A stretch of 64,000 nucleotides of DNA from Hydractinia symbiolongicarpus. Taxonomy: Eukaryota > Cnidaria > Hydrozoa > Anthoathecata > Hydractiniidae. The notes under the pieces are model-generated. The model did no database searches, was not told the origin of the DNA, and saw nothing but the letters and a program-made list of their open reading frames with translations. Location: assembly GCF_029227915.1 (NCBI RefSeq), contig NC_079876.1, positions 17,484,001 through 17,548,000 on the forward strand. Reading direction: 5' to 3'. This document shows, one piece after another, positions 54,366 through 63,802 of this stretch (the stretch's first letter is position 1; each line of letters begins with the position of its first letter). The position numbers and the translations under genes are program-made.

Positions 54366-54437
54366 ACGTCGGTGGTGTAAAGATTAGCATTGTTGCCTTT
54401 CAAGCAATAGATCCGGGTTCGATTCCCGGCCGACGCA
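54366..54437 (+). tRNA. tRNA-Gly body with anticodon TTC, A-like
   Basis: Loop CTTTCAA gives TTC (Glu). G1A and G19A; T-arm consensus. Confidence 0.45.
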
Positions 54438-54643
54438 TTTCGCTGCTATATTACATGTTCTAGTCTATTAAATTCAGTACGTGTCGTTTCTACTTTGAAG
54501 GTGAGTAGCAGGGCAAATATTGTTTGGACAGTTAATGTTTTCAAGTTGTGAAGACACAAGGGAAATGCATATAATACGAAGAATACCCTTATTTTGATCG
54601 CGAAAGTACCTTACCTGCAATAACTCCAACAATTCTGCTGTCA

Positions 54644-54715
54644 TCGTCGGTGGTGTAAAGATTAGCATTGTGGCCTTCCAAGCAATAGATCCGGGTTCGA
54701 TTCCCGGCCGACGCA
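54644..54715 (+). tRNA. tRNA-Gly(UCC)-like, type H
   Basis: Octamer partner of 52427, same G1T. Confidence 0.4.
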
Positions 54716-54920
54716 TTTGGCTGTTAGATTTCATGTTCTAGTCTATTAAGTTCAGTTTTTGTGGTTCCTACTTAAAAGATGATTAGGAGGACAAATTTTT
54801 TTTGACACTTATTGTTTTCAAGTTGTTTAGACACAAGGGAAATGCATATAATTCTAAAGATGCCCTTATTTTGATCGCGAAAGTGCCTTACCTGCAATAC
54901 CTCCAACAATTCTGCTGTCA

Positions 54921-54992
54921 GCGTCGGTGGTGTAAAAGTTATTATTTTTGTCTTCCAAGCAATAGATTCTGGTTCACTTCCCACTTGACGCA
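54921..54992 (+). pseudogene. tRNA-Gly-like body, type E
   Basis: Octamer partner of 52704. Confidence 0.75.
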
Positions 54993-55197
54993 TTTGGCTG
55001 CTAGATATGATGTTCTAGTCTATAAATTCTGTACGTGTGGGTTCTCATTTGAAGGTGATTAGGAGGGCAAATATTGTTTGGACAGTTAATGTTTTCAAGT
55101 TGTGAAGACACAAGGGAAATGCATATAATACGAAGGATGTCCTCACTTTGATCGCGAAAGTAACTTACCTGCAATAACTCCAACAATACGTTTGTCA

Positions 55198-55269
55198 GCG
55201 TCGGTGGTGTAAAGGTTAGCATTGTTGCCTTCCAAGCAATAGATCTGGGTTCGGTTCCCGGCCGACGCA
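55198..55269 (+). tRNA. tRNA-Gly(UCC)-like, type I
   Basis: Type I with C50T wobble. Confidence 0.47.
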
Positions 55270-55475
55270 TTTCGCTGCTAGATTACATGTTCTAGTCTGC
55301 TAAATTGAGTACGTGTCGTTTCTACTTCGAAGGTGATTAGCAGGGCAAATATTGTTTGGACAGTTAATGTTTTCAAGTTGTGAAGACACAAGGGAAATGC
55401 ATATAATACGAAGAATGCCCTTATTTTGATCGCGAAAGTGCCTTACCTGCAATACCTCCAACAATTCTGCTGTCA

Positions 55476-55547
55476 GCGTCGGTGGTGTAAAAGTTATTAT
55501 TTTTGTCTTCCAAGCAATAGATCCTGGTTCACTTCCCAGTTGACGCA
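55476..55547 (+). pseudogene. tRNA-Gly-like body, type E
   Basis: Last type E copy in the window. Confidence 0.75.
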
Positions 55548-55752
55548 TTTGGCTGCTAGATATGATGTTTTAGTCTATTAAATTCAGTACGTGTCGTTTC
55601 TACTTTGAAGATGATTAGGAGGGCAACTTGTTTTTGCCAGAAAATATTTTCAAGTTGTGAAGACACAAGGGAAATGCATATAATACGAAAGATGTCCTTA
55701 CTTTGATCGCGAAAGTACCTTACCTGCAATAACTCCAACAATTCTGCTGTCA

Positions 55753-55824
55753 GCGTCGGTGGTGTAAAGATTAGCATTGTGGCCTTCCAAGCAATAGATC
55801 CGGGTTCGATTCCCGGCCGACGCA
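55753..55824 (+). tRNA. tRNA-Gly(UCC)-like, type H
   Basis: Type H with G19A. Confidence 0.45.
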
Positions 55825-56029
55825 TTTGGCTGTTAGATTTCATGTTCTAGTCTATTAAATTCAGTTTTTGTGGTTCCTACTTAAAAGATGATTAGGAGGA
55901 CAAATTTTTTTTGACACTTATTGTTTTCAAGTTGTGAAGACACAGGGGAAATACATGTAATTCTAAAGATGCCCTTATTTTGATCGCGAAAGTACCTTAC
56001 CTGTAATAACTCCAACAATACTTCTGTCA

Positions 56030-56101
56030 GTGTCGGTGGTGTAAAGGTTAGCATTGTTGCCTTCCAAGCAATAGATCCGGGTTCGATTCCCGGCCGACGC
56101 A
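56030..56101 (+). tRNA. tRNA-Gly(UCC), A-like
   Basis: Acceptor GTGTCGG, a T2-G71 wobble only. Confidence 0.8.
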
Positions 56102-56306
56102 TTTCGCTACTAGATTACATGTTCTAGTCTATTAAATTCAGTACGTGTCGTTTCTACTTTGAAGATGATTAGGAGGGCAACTTGTTTTTGCCAGGAAATG
56201 TTTTCAAGTTGTGAAGACACAAGGGAAATGCATATAATACGAAAGATGTCCTTACTTTGATGGCGAAAGTACCTTACTTGCAATAACTCCAACAGTTCTG
56301 CTGCCA

Positions 56307-56377
56307 CCGGCGGTGATGTAAAGGTTAGTATTGTTGCCTTCCAAGCAATAGATGCGGTTTCGATTCCGGCCGACCCA
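56307..56377 (+). pseudogene. tRNA-Gly-like body, type D
   Basis: Type D with G10A and GATGCGG; its 3' spacer carries the 74-nt deletion. Confidence 0.75.
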
Positions 56378-56509
56378 TTTAGCTGCTTGTTTTGATGTTC
56401 TAGTCTAGTCTGTTCTAGTACACAAAAGAAATGCATGTAATACGAAAGATGCCCTTATTTTGATCGCGAAAGTGGCTTAGCTGTAATAACTCCAACAATT
56501 ATCCTGTCA

Positions 56510-56581
56510 GCGTCGGTGGTGTAAAGGTTAGCATTGTTGCGTTCCAAGCAATAGATCCGGGTTCGATACCCGGCCGACGCA
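56510..56581 (+). tRNA. tRNA-Gly(UCC), type M
   Basis: T60A (T-loop TTCGATA) and C32G; stems fully paired. Confidence 0.7.
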
Positions 56582-56787
56582 TTTGGCTGCTAGACTACAT
56601 GTTACAGTCTATTAAATTGAGTACGTGCCGTTTCTACTTTGAAGGTAACTAGGAGGGCAAATTTTGTTTGGACAGTTAATGTTTTCAAGTTGTGAAAACA
56701 CAAGGGAAGTGCATATAATACGAAAGATGCCCTTATTTTGATCGCGAAAGTGCCTTACCTGTCATAACTCCAACAATTCTGCTATCA

Positions 56788-56859
56788 GCGTCGGTGGTGT
56801 AAAGGTTGACATTGTTGCTTTCCAAGCAATAGATCCGGGTTCGATTCCCGGCCGACGCA
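56788..56859 (+). tRNA. tRNA-Gly(UCC), type N
   Basis: D-arm TTGACAT: G22A turns the T13-G22 wobble into T-A. C32T also. Preceded by TATCA. Confidence 0.75.
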
Positions 56860-57064
56860 TTTGGGTGTTAGATTTCATGTTCTAGTTTATTAAATTCAGT
56901 TTTTGTGGTTCCTAGTTAAAAGATGATTAGGAGGACAAATTTTTTTTGACACTTATTATTTTCCAGTTGTGAAGACACAAGGGAAATGCATATAATACGT
57001 AAGATGCACTTATTTTGATTGCGAAAGTACCTTACCTGCCAGAACTCCAACAATTCTGCTGTCA

Positions 57065-57136
57065 GCGTCGGTGGTGTAAAGGTTGACATTGTTGCCTTCC
57101 AAGCAATAGATCCGGGTTCGATTCCAAGCCGACGCA
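57065..57136 (+). pseudogene. tRNA-Gly-like body, type F
   Basis: T-stem CCGGG opposite CCAAG leaves two mismatches; D-arm TTGACAT. Acceptor intact. Confidence 0.55.
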
Positions 57137-57341
57137 TTTGGCTGTTAGATTTCATGTTCTAGTCTATTAAATTCAGCTTTTGTGGTTCCTACTTAAAAGA
57201 TGATTAGGAGGGCAACTTGTTTTTGCCGGCTAATGTTTTCAAGTTGTGCAGACACAAGGGAAATGCATATAATACGAAAGATGTCCTTACTTTGATCGCG
57301 AAAGTACCTTACTTGCAATAACTCCAACAATTCTGCTGTCA

Positions 57342-57413
57342 GCGTCGGTGGTGTAAATGTTAGCATTGTGGCTTTCCAAGCAATAGATCCGGGTTTGATT
57401 CCCGGCCGACGCA
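57342..57413 (+). pseudogene. tRNA-Gly-like body, type G
   Basis: G18T and C56T both hit the D-loop/T-loop contact and the A and B boxes; G29-A41 mismatch. Confidence 0.6.
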
Positions 57414-57618
57414 TTTGGCTGTTAGATTTCATGTTCTAGTCTATTAAATTCAGTTTTTGTGGTTCCTACTTAAAAGATGATTAGGAGGACAAATTTTTTT
57501 TGACACTTATTGTTTTCAAGTTGTGAAGACACAAGGGAAATGCATATAGGTCTAAAGATGCCCTTATTTTGATCGCCAAAGTACCTTACCTGTAATAACT
57601 CCAACAATACTTCTGTCA

Positions 57619-57690
57619 GCGTCGGTGGTGTAAAGGTTAGCATTGTTGCCTTCCAAGCAATAGATCCGGGTTCGATTCCCGGCCGACGCA
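57619..57690 (+). tRNA. tRNA-Gly(UCC), type A
   Basis: Exact consensus. Confidence 0.9.
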
Positions 57691-57898
57691 TTTCGCTACT
57701 AAATTACATGTTCTAGTCTATTAAATTCAGTACGTGTCGTTTCTACATTGAAGGTGATTAGGAGGGCGCTAATTTTGTTTGGGCAGTTAATGTTTTCAAG
57801 TTGTGAAGACACAAGGGAAATGCATATAATACGAAGGATGTCCTTACTTTGATCGCGAAAGTACCTTACCTGCAATAACTCCAACAATAATTTTGTCA

Positions 57899-57970
57899 GC
57901 GTCGGTGGTGTAAAGGTTAGCATTGTTGTCTTCCAAGCAATAGATCCGGGTTCGGTTCCCGGCCGACGCA
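57899..57970 (+). tRNA. tRNA-Gly(UCC)-like, type I
   Basis: Type I plus C31T wobble. Confidence 0.47.
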
Positions 57971-58177
57971 TTTCGCTTCTAGTTTACATGTTCCAGTCTG
58001 TTAAATTCAGTACGTGTCGTTTCTACTTTAAAGGTGATTAGCAGGGCAAATATTGTTTGGACAGTTAATGTTTTCAAGTTGTGAAGACACAAAAGAAATG
58101 CATGTAATACGAAAGATGCTCTTATTTTGATCGCGAAAGTGGCTTACCTGTAATAACTCCAACAATTATCCTGTCAA

Positions 58178-58249
58178 GCGTCGGTGGTGTAAAGGTTAGC
58201 ATTGTTGCCTTCCAAGCAATAGATCCGGGTTCGATACCCGGCCGACGCA
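58178..58249 (+). tRNA. tRNA-Gly(UCC), type M
   Basis: T60A only; one extra A upstream. Confidence 0.8.
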
Positions 58250-58455
58250 TTTGGCTGCTAGACTACATGTTACAGTCTATTAAATTGAGTACGTGCCGTT
58301 TCTACTTTGAAGGTAACTAGGAGGGCAAATTTTGTTTGGACAGTTAATGTTTTCAAGTTGTGAAAACACAAGGGAAGTGCATATAATACGAAAGATGCCC
58401 TTATTTTGATCGCGAAAGTACCTTACCCGCAATAACTCCAACAATTCTGCTGCCA

Positions 58456-58526
58456 CCGGCGGTGGTGTAAAGGTTAGTATTGTTGCCTTCCAAGCAATAG
58501 ATCCGGTTTCGATTCCGGCCGACGCA
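58456..58526 (+). pseudogene. tRNA-Gly-like body, type D
   Basis: Type D 5' end and T-arm, but 3' acceptor CCGACGC. Confidence 0.72.
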
Positions 58527-58731
58527 TTTCGCTACTACATTACATGTTCTAGTTTATTAAATTCAGTACGTGTCGTTTCTACTTTGAAGATGATTAGGAG
58601 GGCAACTTGTTTTTGCAAGAAAATGTTTTCAAGTTGTGAGGACACAAGGGATATGCATATAATACGTAAGATGCCCTTATTTTGATCGCGAAAGTGCCTT
58701 ACCTGTCATAACTCCAACAATTCTGCTATCA

Positions 58732-58803
58732 GCGTCGGTGGTGTAAAGGTTGAGATTGTAGCCTTCCAAGCAATAGATCCGGGTTCGATTCCCGGCCGAC
58801 GCA
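58732..58803 (+). tRNA. tRNA-Gly(UCC), type N variant
   Basis: D-arm TTGAGAT and T29A mismatch. Confidence 0.5.
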
Positions 58804-59008
58804 TTTGGCTGTTAGATTTCATGTTCTAGTCTATTAAATTCAGTTTTTGTGGTTCCTAGTTAAAAGATGATTAGGAGGACAAATTTTTTTTGACACTTAT
58901 TATTTTCCAGTTGTGAAGACACAAGGGAAATGCATATAATACGTAAGATGCCCTTATTTTGATCGCGAAAGTACCTTACCTGCCATAACTCCAACAATTC
59001 TGCTGTCA

Positions 59009-59080
59009 GCGTCGGTGGTGTAAAGGTTGACATTGTTGCCTTCCAAGCAATAGATCCGGGTTCGATTCCAAGCCGACGCA
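59009..59080 (+). pseudogene. tRNA-Gly-like body, type F
   Basis: 1944-bp partner of 57065. Confidence 0.55.
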
Positions 59081-59285
59081 TTTGGCTGTTAGTTTTCATG
59101 TTCTAGTCTATTAAATTCAGTTTTTGTGGTTCCTACTTAAAAGATGATTAGGAGGGCAACTTGTTTTTGCCAGCTAATGATTTCAAGTTGTGCAGACACA
59201 AGGGAAATGCATATAATACGAAAGATGTCCTTACTTTGATCGCGAAAGTACCTTACTTGCAATAACTCCAACAATTCTGCTGTCA

Positions 59286-59357
59286 GCGTCGGTGGTGTAA
59301 ATGTTAGCATTGTGGCTTTCCAAGCAATAGATCCGGGTTTGATTCCCGGCCGACGCA
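59286..59357 (+). pseudogene. tRNA-Gly-like body, type G
   Basis: 1944-bp partner of 57342. Confidence 0.6.
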
Positions 59358-59562
59358 TTTGGCTGTTAGATTTCATGTTCTAGTCTATTAAATTCAGTTT
59401 TTGTGGTTCCTACTTAAAAGATGATTAGGAGGACAAATTTTTTTTGACACTTATTGTTTTCAAGTTGTGAAGACACAAGGGAAATGCATATAATTCTAAA
59501 GATGCCCTTATTTTGATCGCCAAAGTACCTTACCTGTAATAACACCAACAATACCTCTGTCA

Positions 59563-59634
59563 GCGTCGGTGGTGTAAAGGTTAGCATTGTTGCCTTCCAA
59601 GCAATAGATCCGGGTTCGATTCCCGGCCGACGCA
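59563..59634 (+). tRNA. tRNA-Gly(UCC), type A
   Basis: Exact consensus; last exact copy in the window. Confidence 0.9.
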
Positions 59635-59842
59635 TTTCGCTACTAAATTACTTGTTCTAGTCTATTAAATTCAGTACATGTCGTTTCTACTTTGAAGGTG
59701 ATTAGGAGGGCGCTAATTTTGTTTGGGCAGTTAATGTTTTCAAGTTGTGAAGACACAAGGGAAATGCATATAATTCTAAAGATGCCCTTATTTTGATCGC
59801 CAAAGTACCTTACCTGTAATAACACCAACAATACCTCTGTCA

Positions 59843-59914
59843 GCGTCGGTGGTGTAAAGGTTGACATTGTTGCCTTCCAAGCAATAGATCCGGGTTCGAT
59901 TCCAAGCCGACGCA
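59843..59914 (+). pseudogene. tRNA-Gly-like body, type F
   Basis: Type F, upstream monomer 280 bp. Confidence 0.55.
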
Positions 59915-60119
59915 TTTGGCTGTTAGATTTCATGTTCTAGTCTATTAAATTCAGCTTTTGTGGTTCCTACTTAAAAGATGATTAGGAGGGCAACTTGTTT
60001 TTGCCGGCTAATGTTTTCAAGTTGTGCAGACACAAGGGAAATGCATATAATACGAAAGATGTCCTTACTTTGATCGCGAAAGTACCTTACTTGCAATAAC
60101 TCCAACAATTCTGCTGTCA

Positions 60120-60191
60120 GCGTCGGTGGTGTAAATGTTAGCATTGTGGCTTTCCAAGCAATAGATCCGGGTTTGATTCCCGGCCGACGCA
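60120..60191 (+). pseudogene. tRNA-Gly-like body, type G
   Basis: Type G; opens the hexamer. Confidence 0.6.
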
Positions 60192-60396
60192 TTTGGCTTT
60201 TAGATTTCATGTTCTAGTCTATTAAATTCAGTTTTTGTGGTTCTTACTTAAAAGATGATTAGGAGGACAAATTTTTTTTGACACTTTTTGTTTTCAAGTT
60301 GTGAAGACACTAGGGAAATGCATATAGGTCTAAAGATGCCCTTATTTTGATCGCCAAAGTACCTTACCTGTAATAACTCCAACAATACTTCTGTCA

Positions 60397-60468
60397 GCGT
60401 CGGTGGTGTAAAGGTTAGCATTGTTGCCTTCCAAGCAATAGATCCGGGTTCGATTCCCGGCTGACGCA
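60397..60468 (+). tRNA. tRNA-Gly(UCC), A-like
   Basis: Acceptor CTGACGC, a G6-T67 wobble only. Confidence 0.8.
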
Positions 60469-60676
60469 TTTCGCTACTAAATTACATGTTCTAGTCTATT
60501 AAATTCAGTACGTGTCGTTTCTACTTTGAAGGTGATTAGGAGGGCGCTAATTTTGTTTGGGCAGTTAATGTTTTCAAGTTGTGAAGACACAAGGGAAATG
60601 CATATAATACGAAGGATGTCCTTACTTTGATCGCGAAAGTACCTTACCTGCAATAACTCCAACAATACTTTTGTCA

Positions 60677-60748
60677 GCGTCGGTGGTGTAAAGGTTAGCA
60701 TTGTTGTCTTCCAAGCAATAGATCCGGGTTCGGTTCCCGGCCGACGCA
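60677..60748 (+). tRNA. tRNA-Gly(UCC)-like, type I
   Basis: Type I plus C31T. Confidence 0.47.
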
Positions 60749-60954
60749 TTTCGCTTCTAGTTTACATGTTCCAGTCTGTTAAATTCAGTACGTGTCGTTT
60801 CTACTTTAAAGGTGATTAGCAGGGCAAATATTGTTTGGACAGTTAATGTTTTCAAGTTGTGAAGACACAAAAGAAATGCATGTAATACGAAAGATGCCCT
60901 TATTTTGATCGCGAAAGTGCCTTACCTGTAATAACTCTAACAATTATCCTGTCA

Positions 60955-61026
60955 GCGTCGGTGGTGTAAAGGTTAGCATTGTTGCCTTCCAAGCAATAGA
61001 TCCGGGTTCGATACCCGGCCGACGCA
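60955..61026 (+). tRNA. tRNA-Gly(UCC), type M
   Basis: T60A only. Confidence 0.8.
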
Positions 61027-61232
61027 TTTGGCTGCTAGACTACATGTTACAGTCTATTAAATTGAGTACGTGCCGTTTCTACTTTGAAGGTAACTAGGAG
61101 GGCAAATTTTGTTTGGACAGTTAATGTTTTCAAGTTGTGAAAACACAAGGGAAGTGCATATAATACGTAAGATGCCCTTATTTTGATCGCGAAAGTGCCT
61201 TACCTGTCATAACTCCAACAATTCTGCTATCA

Positions 61233-61304
61233 GCGTCGGTGGTGTAAAGGTTGACATTGTTGCCTTCCAAGCAATAGATCCGGGTTCGATTCCCGGCCGA
61301 CGCA
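61233..61304 (+). tRNA. tRNA-Gly(UCC), type N
   Basis: Type N, all stems paired. Confidence 0.8.
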
Positions 61305-61509
61305 TTTGGATGTTAGATTTCATGTTCTAGTTTATTAAATTCAGTTTTTGTGGTTCCTAGTTAAAAGATGATTAGAAGGACAAATTTTTTTTGACACTTA
61401 TTATTTTCCAGTTGTGAAGACACAAGGGAAATGCATATAATACGTAAGATGCCCTTATTTTGATCGCGAAAGTACCTTACCTGCCATAACTCCAACAATT
61501 CTGCTGTCA

Positions 61510-61581
61510 GCGTCGGTGGTGTAAAGGTTGACATTGTTGCCTTCCAAGCAATAGATCCGGGTTCGATTCCAAGCCGACCCA
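61510..61581 (+). pseudogene. tRNA-Gly-like body, type F
   Basis: Type F with acceptor CCGACCC. Confidence 0.58.
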
Positions 61582-61786
61582 TTTGGCTGTTAGATTTCAT
61601 GTTCTAGTCTATTAAATTCAGTTTTTGTGGTTCCTACTTAAAAGATGATTAGGAGGGCAACTTGTTTTTGCCAGCTAATGTTTTCAAGTTGTGCAGACAC
61701 AAGGGAAATGCATATAATACGAAAGATGTCCTTACTTTGATCGCGAAAGTACCTTACTTGCAATAACTCCAACAATTCTGCTGTCA

Positions 61787-61858
61787 GCGTCGGTGGTGTA
61801 AATGTTAGCATTGTGGCTTTCCAAGCAATAGATCCGGGTTTGATTCCCGGCCGTCGCA
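61787..61858 (+). pseudogene. tRNA-Gly-like body, type G
   Basis: Type G with acceptor CCGTCGC. Confidence 0.62.
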
Positions 61859-62063
61859 TTTGGCTTTTAGATTTCATGTTCTAGTCTATTAAATTCAGTT
61901 TTTGTGGTTCCTACTTAAAAGATGATTAGGAGGACAAATTTTTTCTGACACTTTTTGTTTTCAAGTTGTGAAGACACAAGGGAAATGCATATAATTCTAA
62001 AGATGCCCTTATTTTGATCGCGAAAGTACCTTACCTGTAATAACTCCAACAATACTTCTTTCA

Positions 62064-62135
62064 GCGTCGGTGGTGTAAAGGTTAGCATTTTTGCCTTCCA
62101 AGCAATAGATCCGGGTTCGATTCCGGGCCGACGCA
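62064..62135 (+). tRNA. tRNA-Gly(UCC), A-like with internal T5
   Basis: G27T makes a TTTTT run inside the body; T-stem CCGGG/CCGGG has one mismatch. Confidence 0.45.
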
Positions 62136-62343
62136 TTTCGCTACTAAATTACATGTTCTAGTCTATTAAATTCAGTACGTGTCGTTTCTACTTTGAAGGT
62201 GATTAGGAGGGCGCTAATTTTGTTTGGGCAGTTAATGTTTTCAAGTTGTGAAGACACAAGGGAAATGCATATAATACGAAGGATGTCCTTACTTTGATCG
62301 CGAAAGTACCTTACCTGCAATAACTCCAACAATACTTTTGTCA

Positions 62344-62415
62344 GCGTCGGTGGTGTAAAGGTTAGCATTGTTGTCTTCCAAGCAATAGATCCGGGTTCGG
62401 TTCCCGGCCGACGCA
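62344..62415 (+). tRNA. tRNA-Gly(UCC)-like, type I
   Basis: Type I plus C31T. Confidence 0.47.
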
Positions 62416-62621
62416 TTTCGCTGCTAGATTACATGTTCCAGTCTGTTAAATTCAGTACGTGTCGTTTCTACTTTGAAGGTGATTAGCAGGGCAAATATTG
62501 TTTGGACAGTTAATGTTTTCAAGTTGTGAAGACACAAAAGAAATGCATGTAATACGAAAGATGCCCTTATTTTGATCGCGAAAGTGCCTTACCTGTAATA
62601 ACTCTAACAATTATCCTGTCA

Positions 62622-62693
62622 GCGTCGGTGGTGTAAAGGTTAGCATTGTTGCCTTCCAAGCAATAGATCCGGGTTCGATACCCGGCCGACGCA
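62622..62693 (+). tRNA. tRNA-Gly(UCC), type M
   Basis: T60A only. Confidence 0.8.
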
Positions 62694-62899
62694 TTTGGCT
62701 GCTAGACTACATGTTACAGTCTATTAAATTGAGTACGTGCCGTTTCTACTTTGAAGGTAACTAGGAGGGCAAATTTTGTTTGGACAGTTAATGTTTTCAA
62801 GTTGTGAAAACTCAAGGGAAGTGCATATAATACGAAAGATGCCCTTATTTTGATCGCGAAAGTGCCTTACCTGTCATAACTCCAACAATTCTGCTATCA

Positions 62900-62971
62900 G
62901 CGTCGGTGGTGTAAAGGTTGACATTGTTGCCTTCCAAGCAATAGATCCGGGTTCGATTCCCGGCCGACGCA
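62900..62971 (+). tRNA. tRNA-Gly(UCC), type N
   Basis: Type N, all stems paired. Confidence 0.8.
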
Positions 62972-63176
62972 TTTGGATGTTAGATTTCATGTTCTAGTTT
63001 ATTAAATTCAGTTTTTGTGGTTCCTAGTTAAAAGATGATTAGGAGGACAAATTTTTTTTGACACTTATTATTTTCCAGTTGTGAAGACACAAGGGAAATG
63101 CATATAATACGTAAGATGCCCTTATTTTGATCGCGAAAGTACCTTACCTGCCATAACTCCAACAATTCTGCTGTCA

Positions 63177-63248
63177 GCGTCGGTGGTGTAAAGGTTGACA
63201 TTGTTGCCTTCCAAGCAATAGATCCGGGTTCGATTCCAAGCCGACGCA
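63177..63248 (+). pseudogene. tRNA-Gly-like body, type F
   Basis: Type F, hexamer partner of 61510 with a normal acceptor. Confidence 0.55.
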
Positions 63249-63453
63249 TTTGGCTGTTAGATTTCATGTTCTAGTCTATTAAATTCAGTTTTTGTGGTTC
63301 CTACTTAAAAGATGATTAGGAGGGCAACTTGTTTTTGCCAGCTAATGTTTTCAAGTTGTGCAGACACAAGGGAAATGCATATAATACGAAAGATGTCCTT
63401 ACTTTGATCGCGAAAGTACCTTACTTGCAATAACTCCAACAATTCTGCTGTCA

Positions 63454-63525
63454 GCGTCGGTGGTGTAAATGTTAGCATTGTGGCTTTCCAAGCAATAGAT
63501 CCGGGTTTGATTCCCGGCCGACGCA
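63454..63525 (+). pseudogene. tRNA-Gly-like body, type G
   Basis: Type G; starts the third hexamer cycle. Confidence 0.6.
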
Positions 63526-63730
63526 TTTGGCTGTTAGATTTCATGTTCTAGTCTATTAAATTCAGTTTTTGTGGTTCCTACTTAAAAGATGATTAGGAGG
63601 ACAAATTTTTTTTGACACTTATTGTTTTCAAGTTGTGAAGACACAAGGGAAATGCATATAATTCTAAAGATGCCCTTATTTTGATCGCCAAAGTACCTTA
63701 CCTGTAATAACTCCAACAATACTTCTGTCA

Positions 63731-63802
63731 GCGTCGGTGGTGTAAAGGTTAGCATTGTTGCCTTCCACGCAATAGATCCGGGTTCGATTCCCGGCCGACG
63801 CA
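63731..63802 (+). tRNA. tRNA-Gly(UCC), A-like
   Basis: A38C (loop CTTCCAC); last body in the window. Confidence 0.65.

Larger units (their letters stand above)
46049..56377 (+). repeat. HOR block 8: E/H/I-rich region with a 2217-bp octamer
   Basis: From 52427 the bodies at 52427, 52704, 52981 and 53259 recur at 54644, 54921, 55198 and 55476, each 2217 bp later. The private G1T change is shared by 52427 and 54644. Before about 52 kb the same types occur without an exact long period. Confidence 0.8.
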
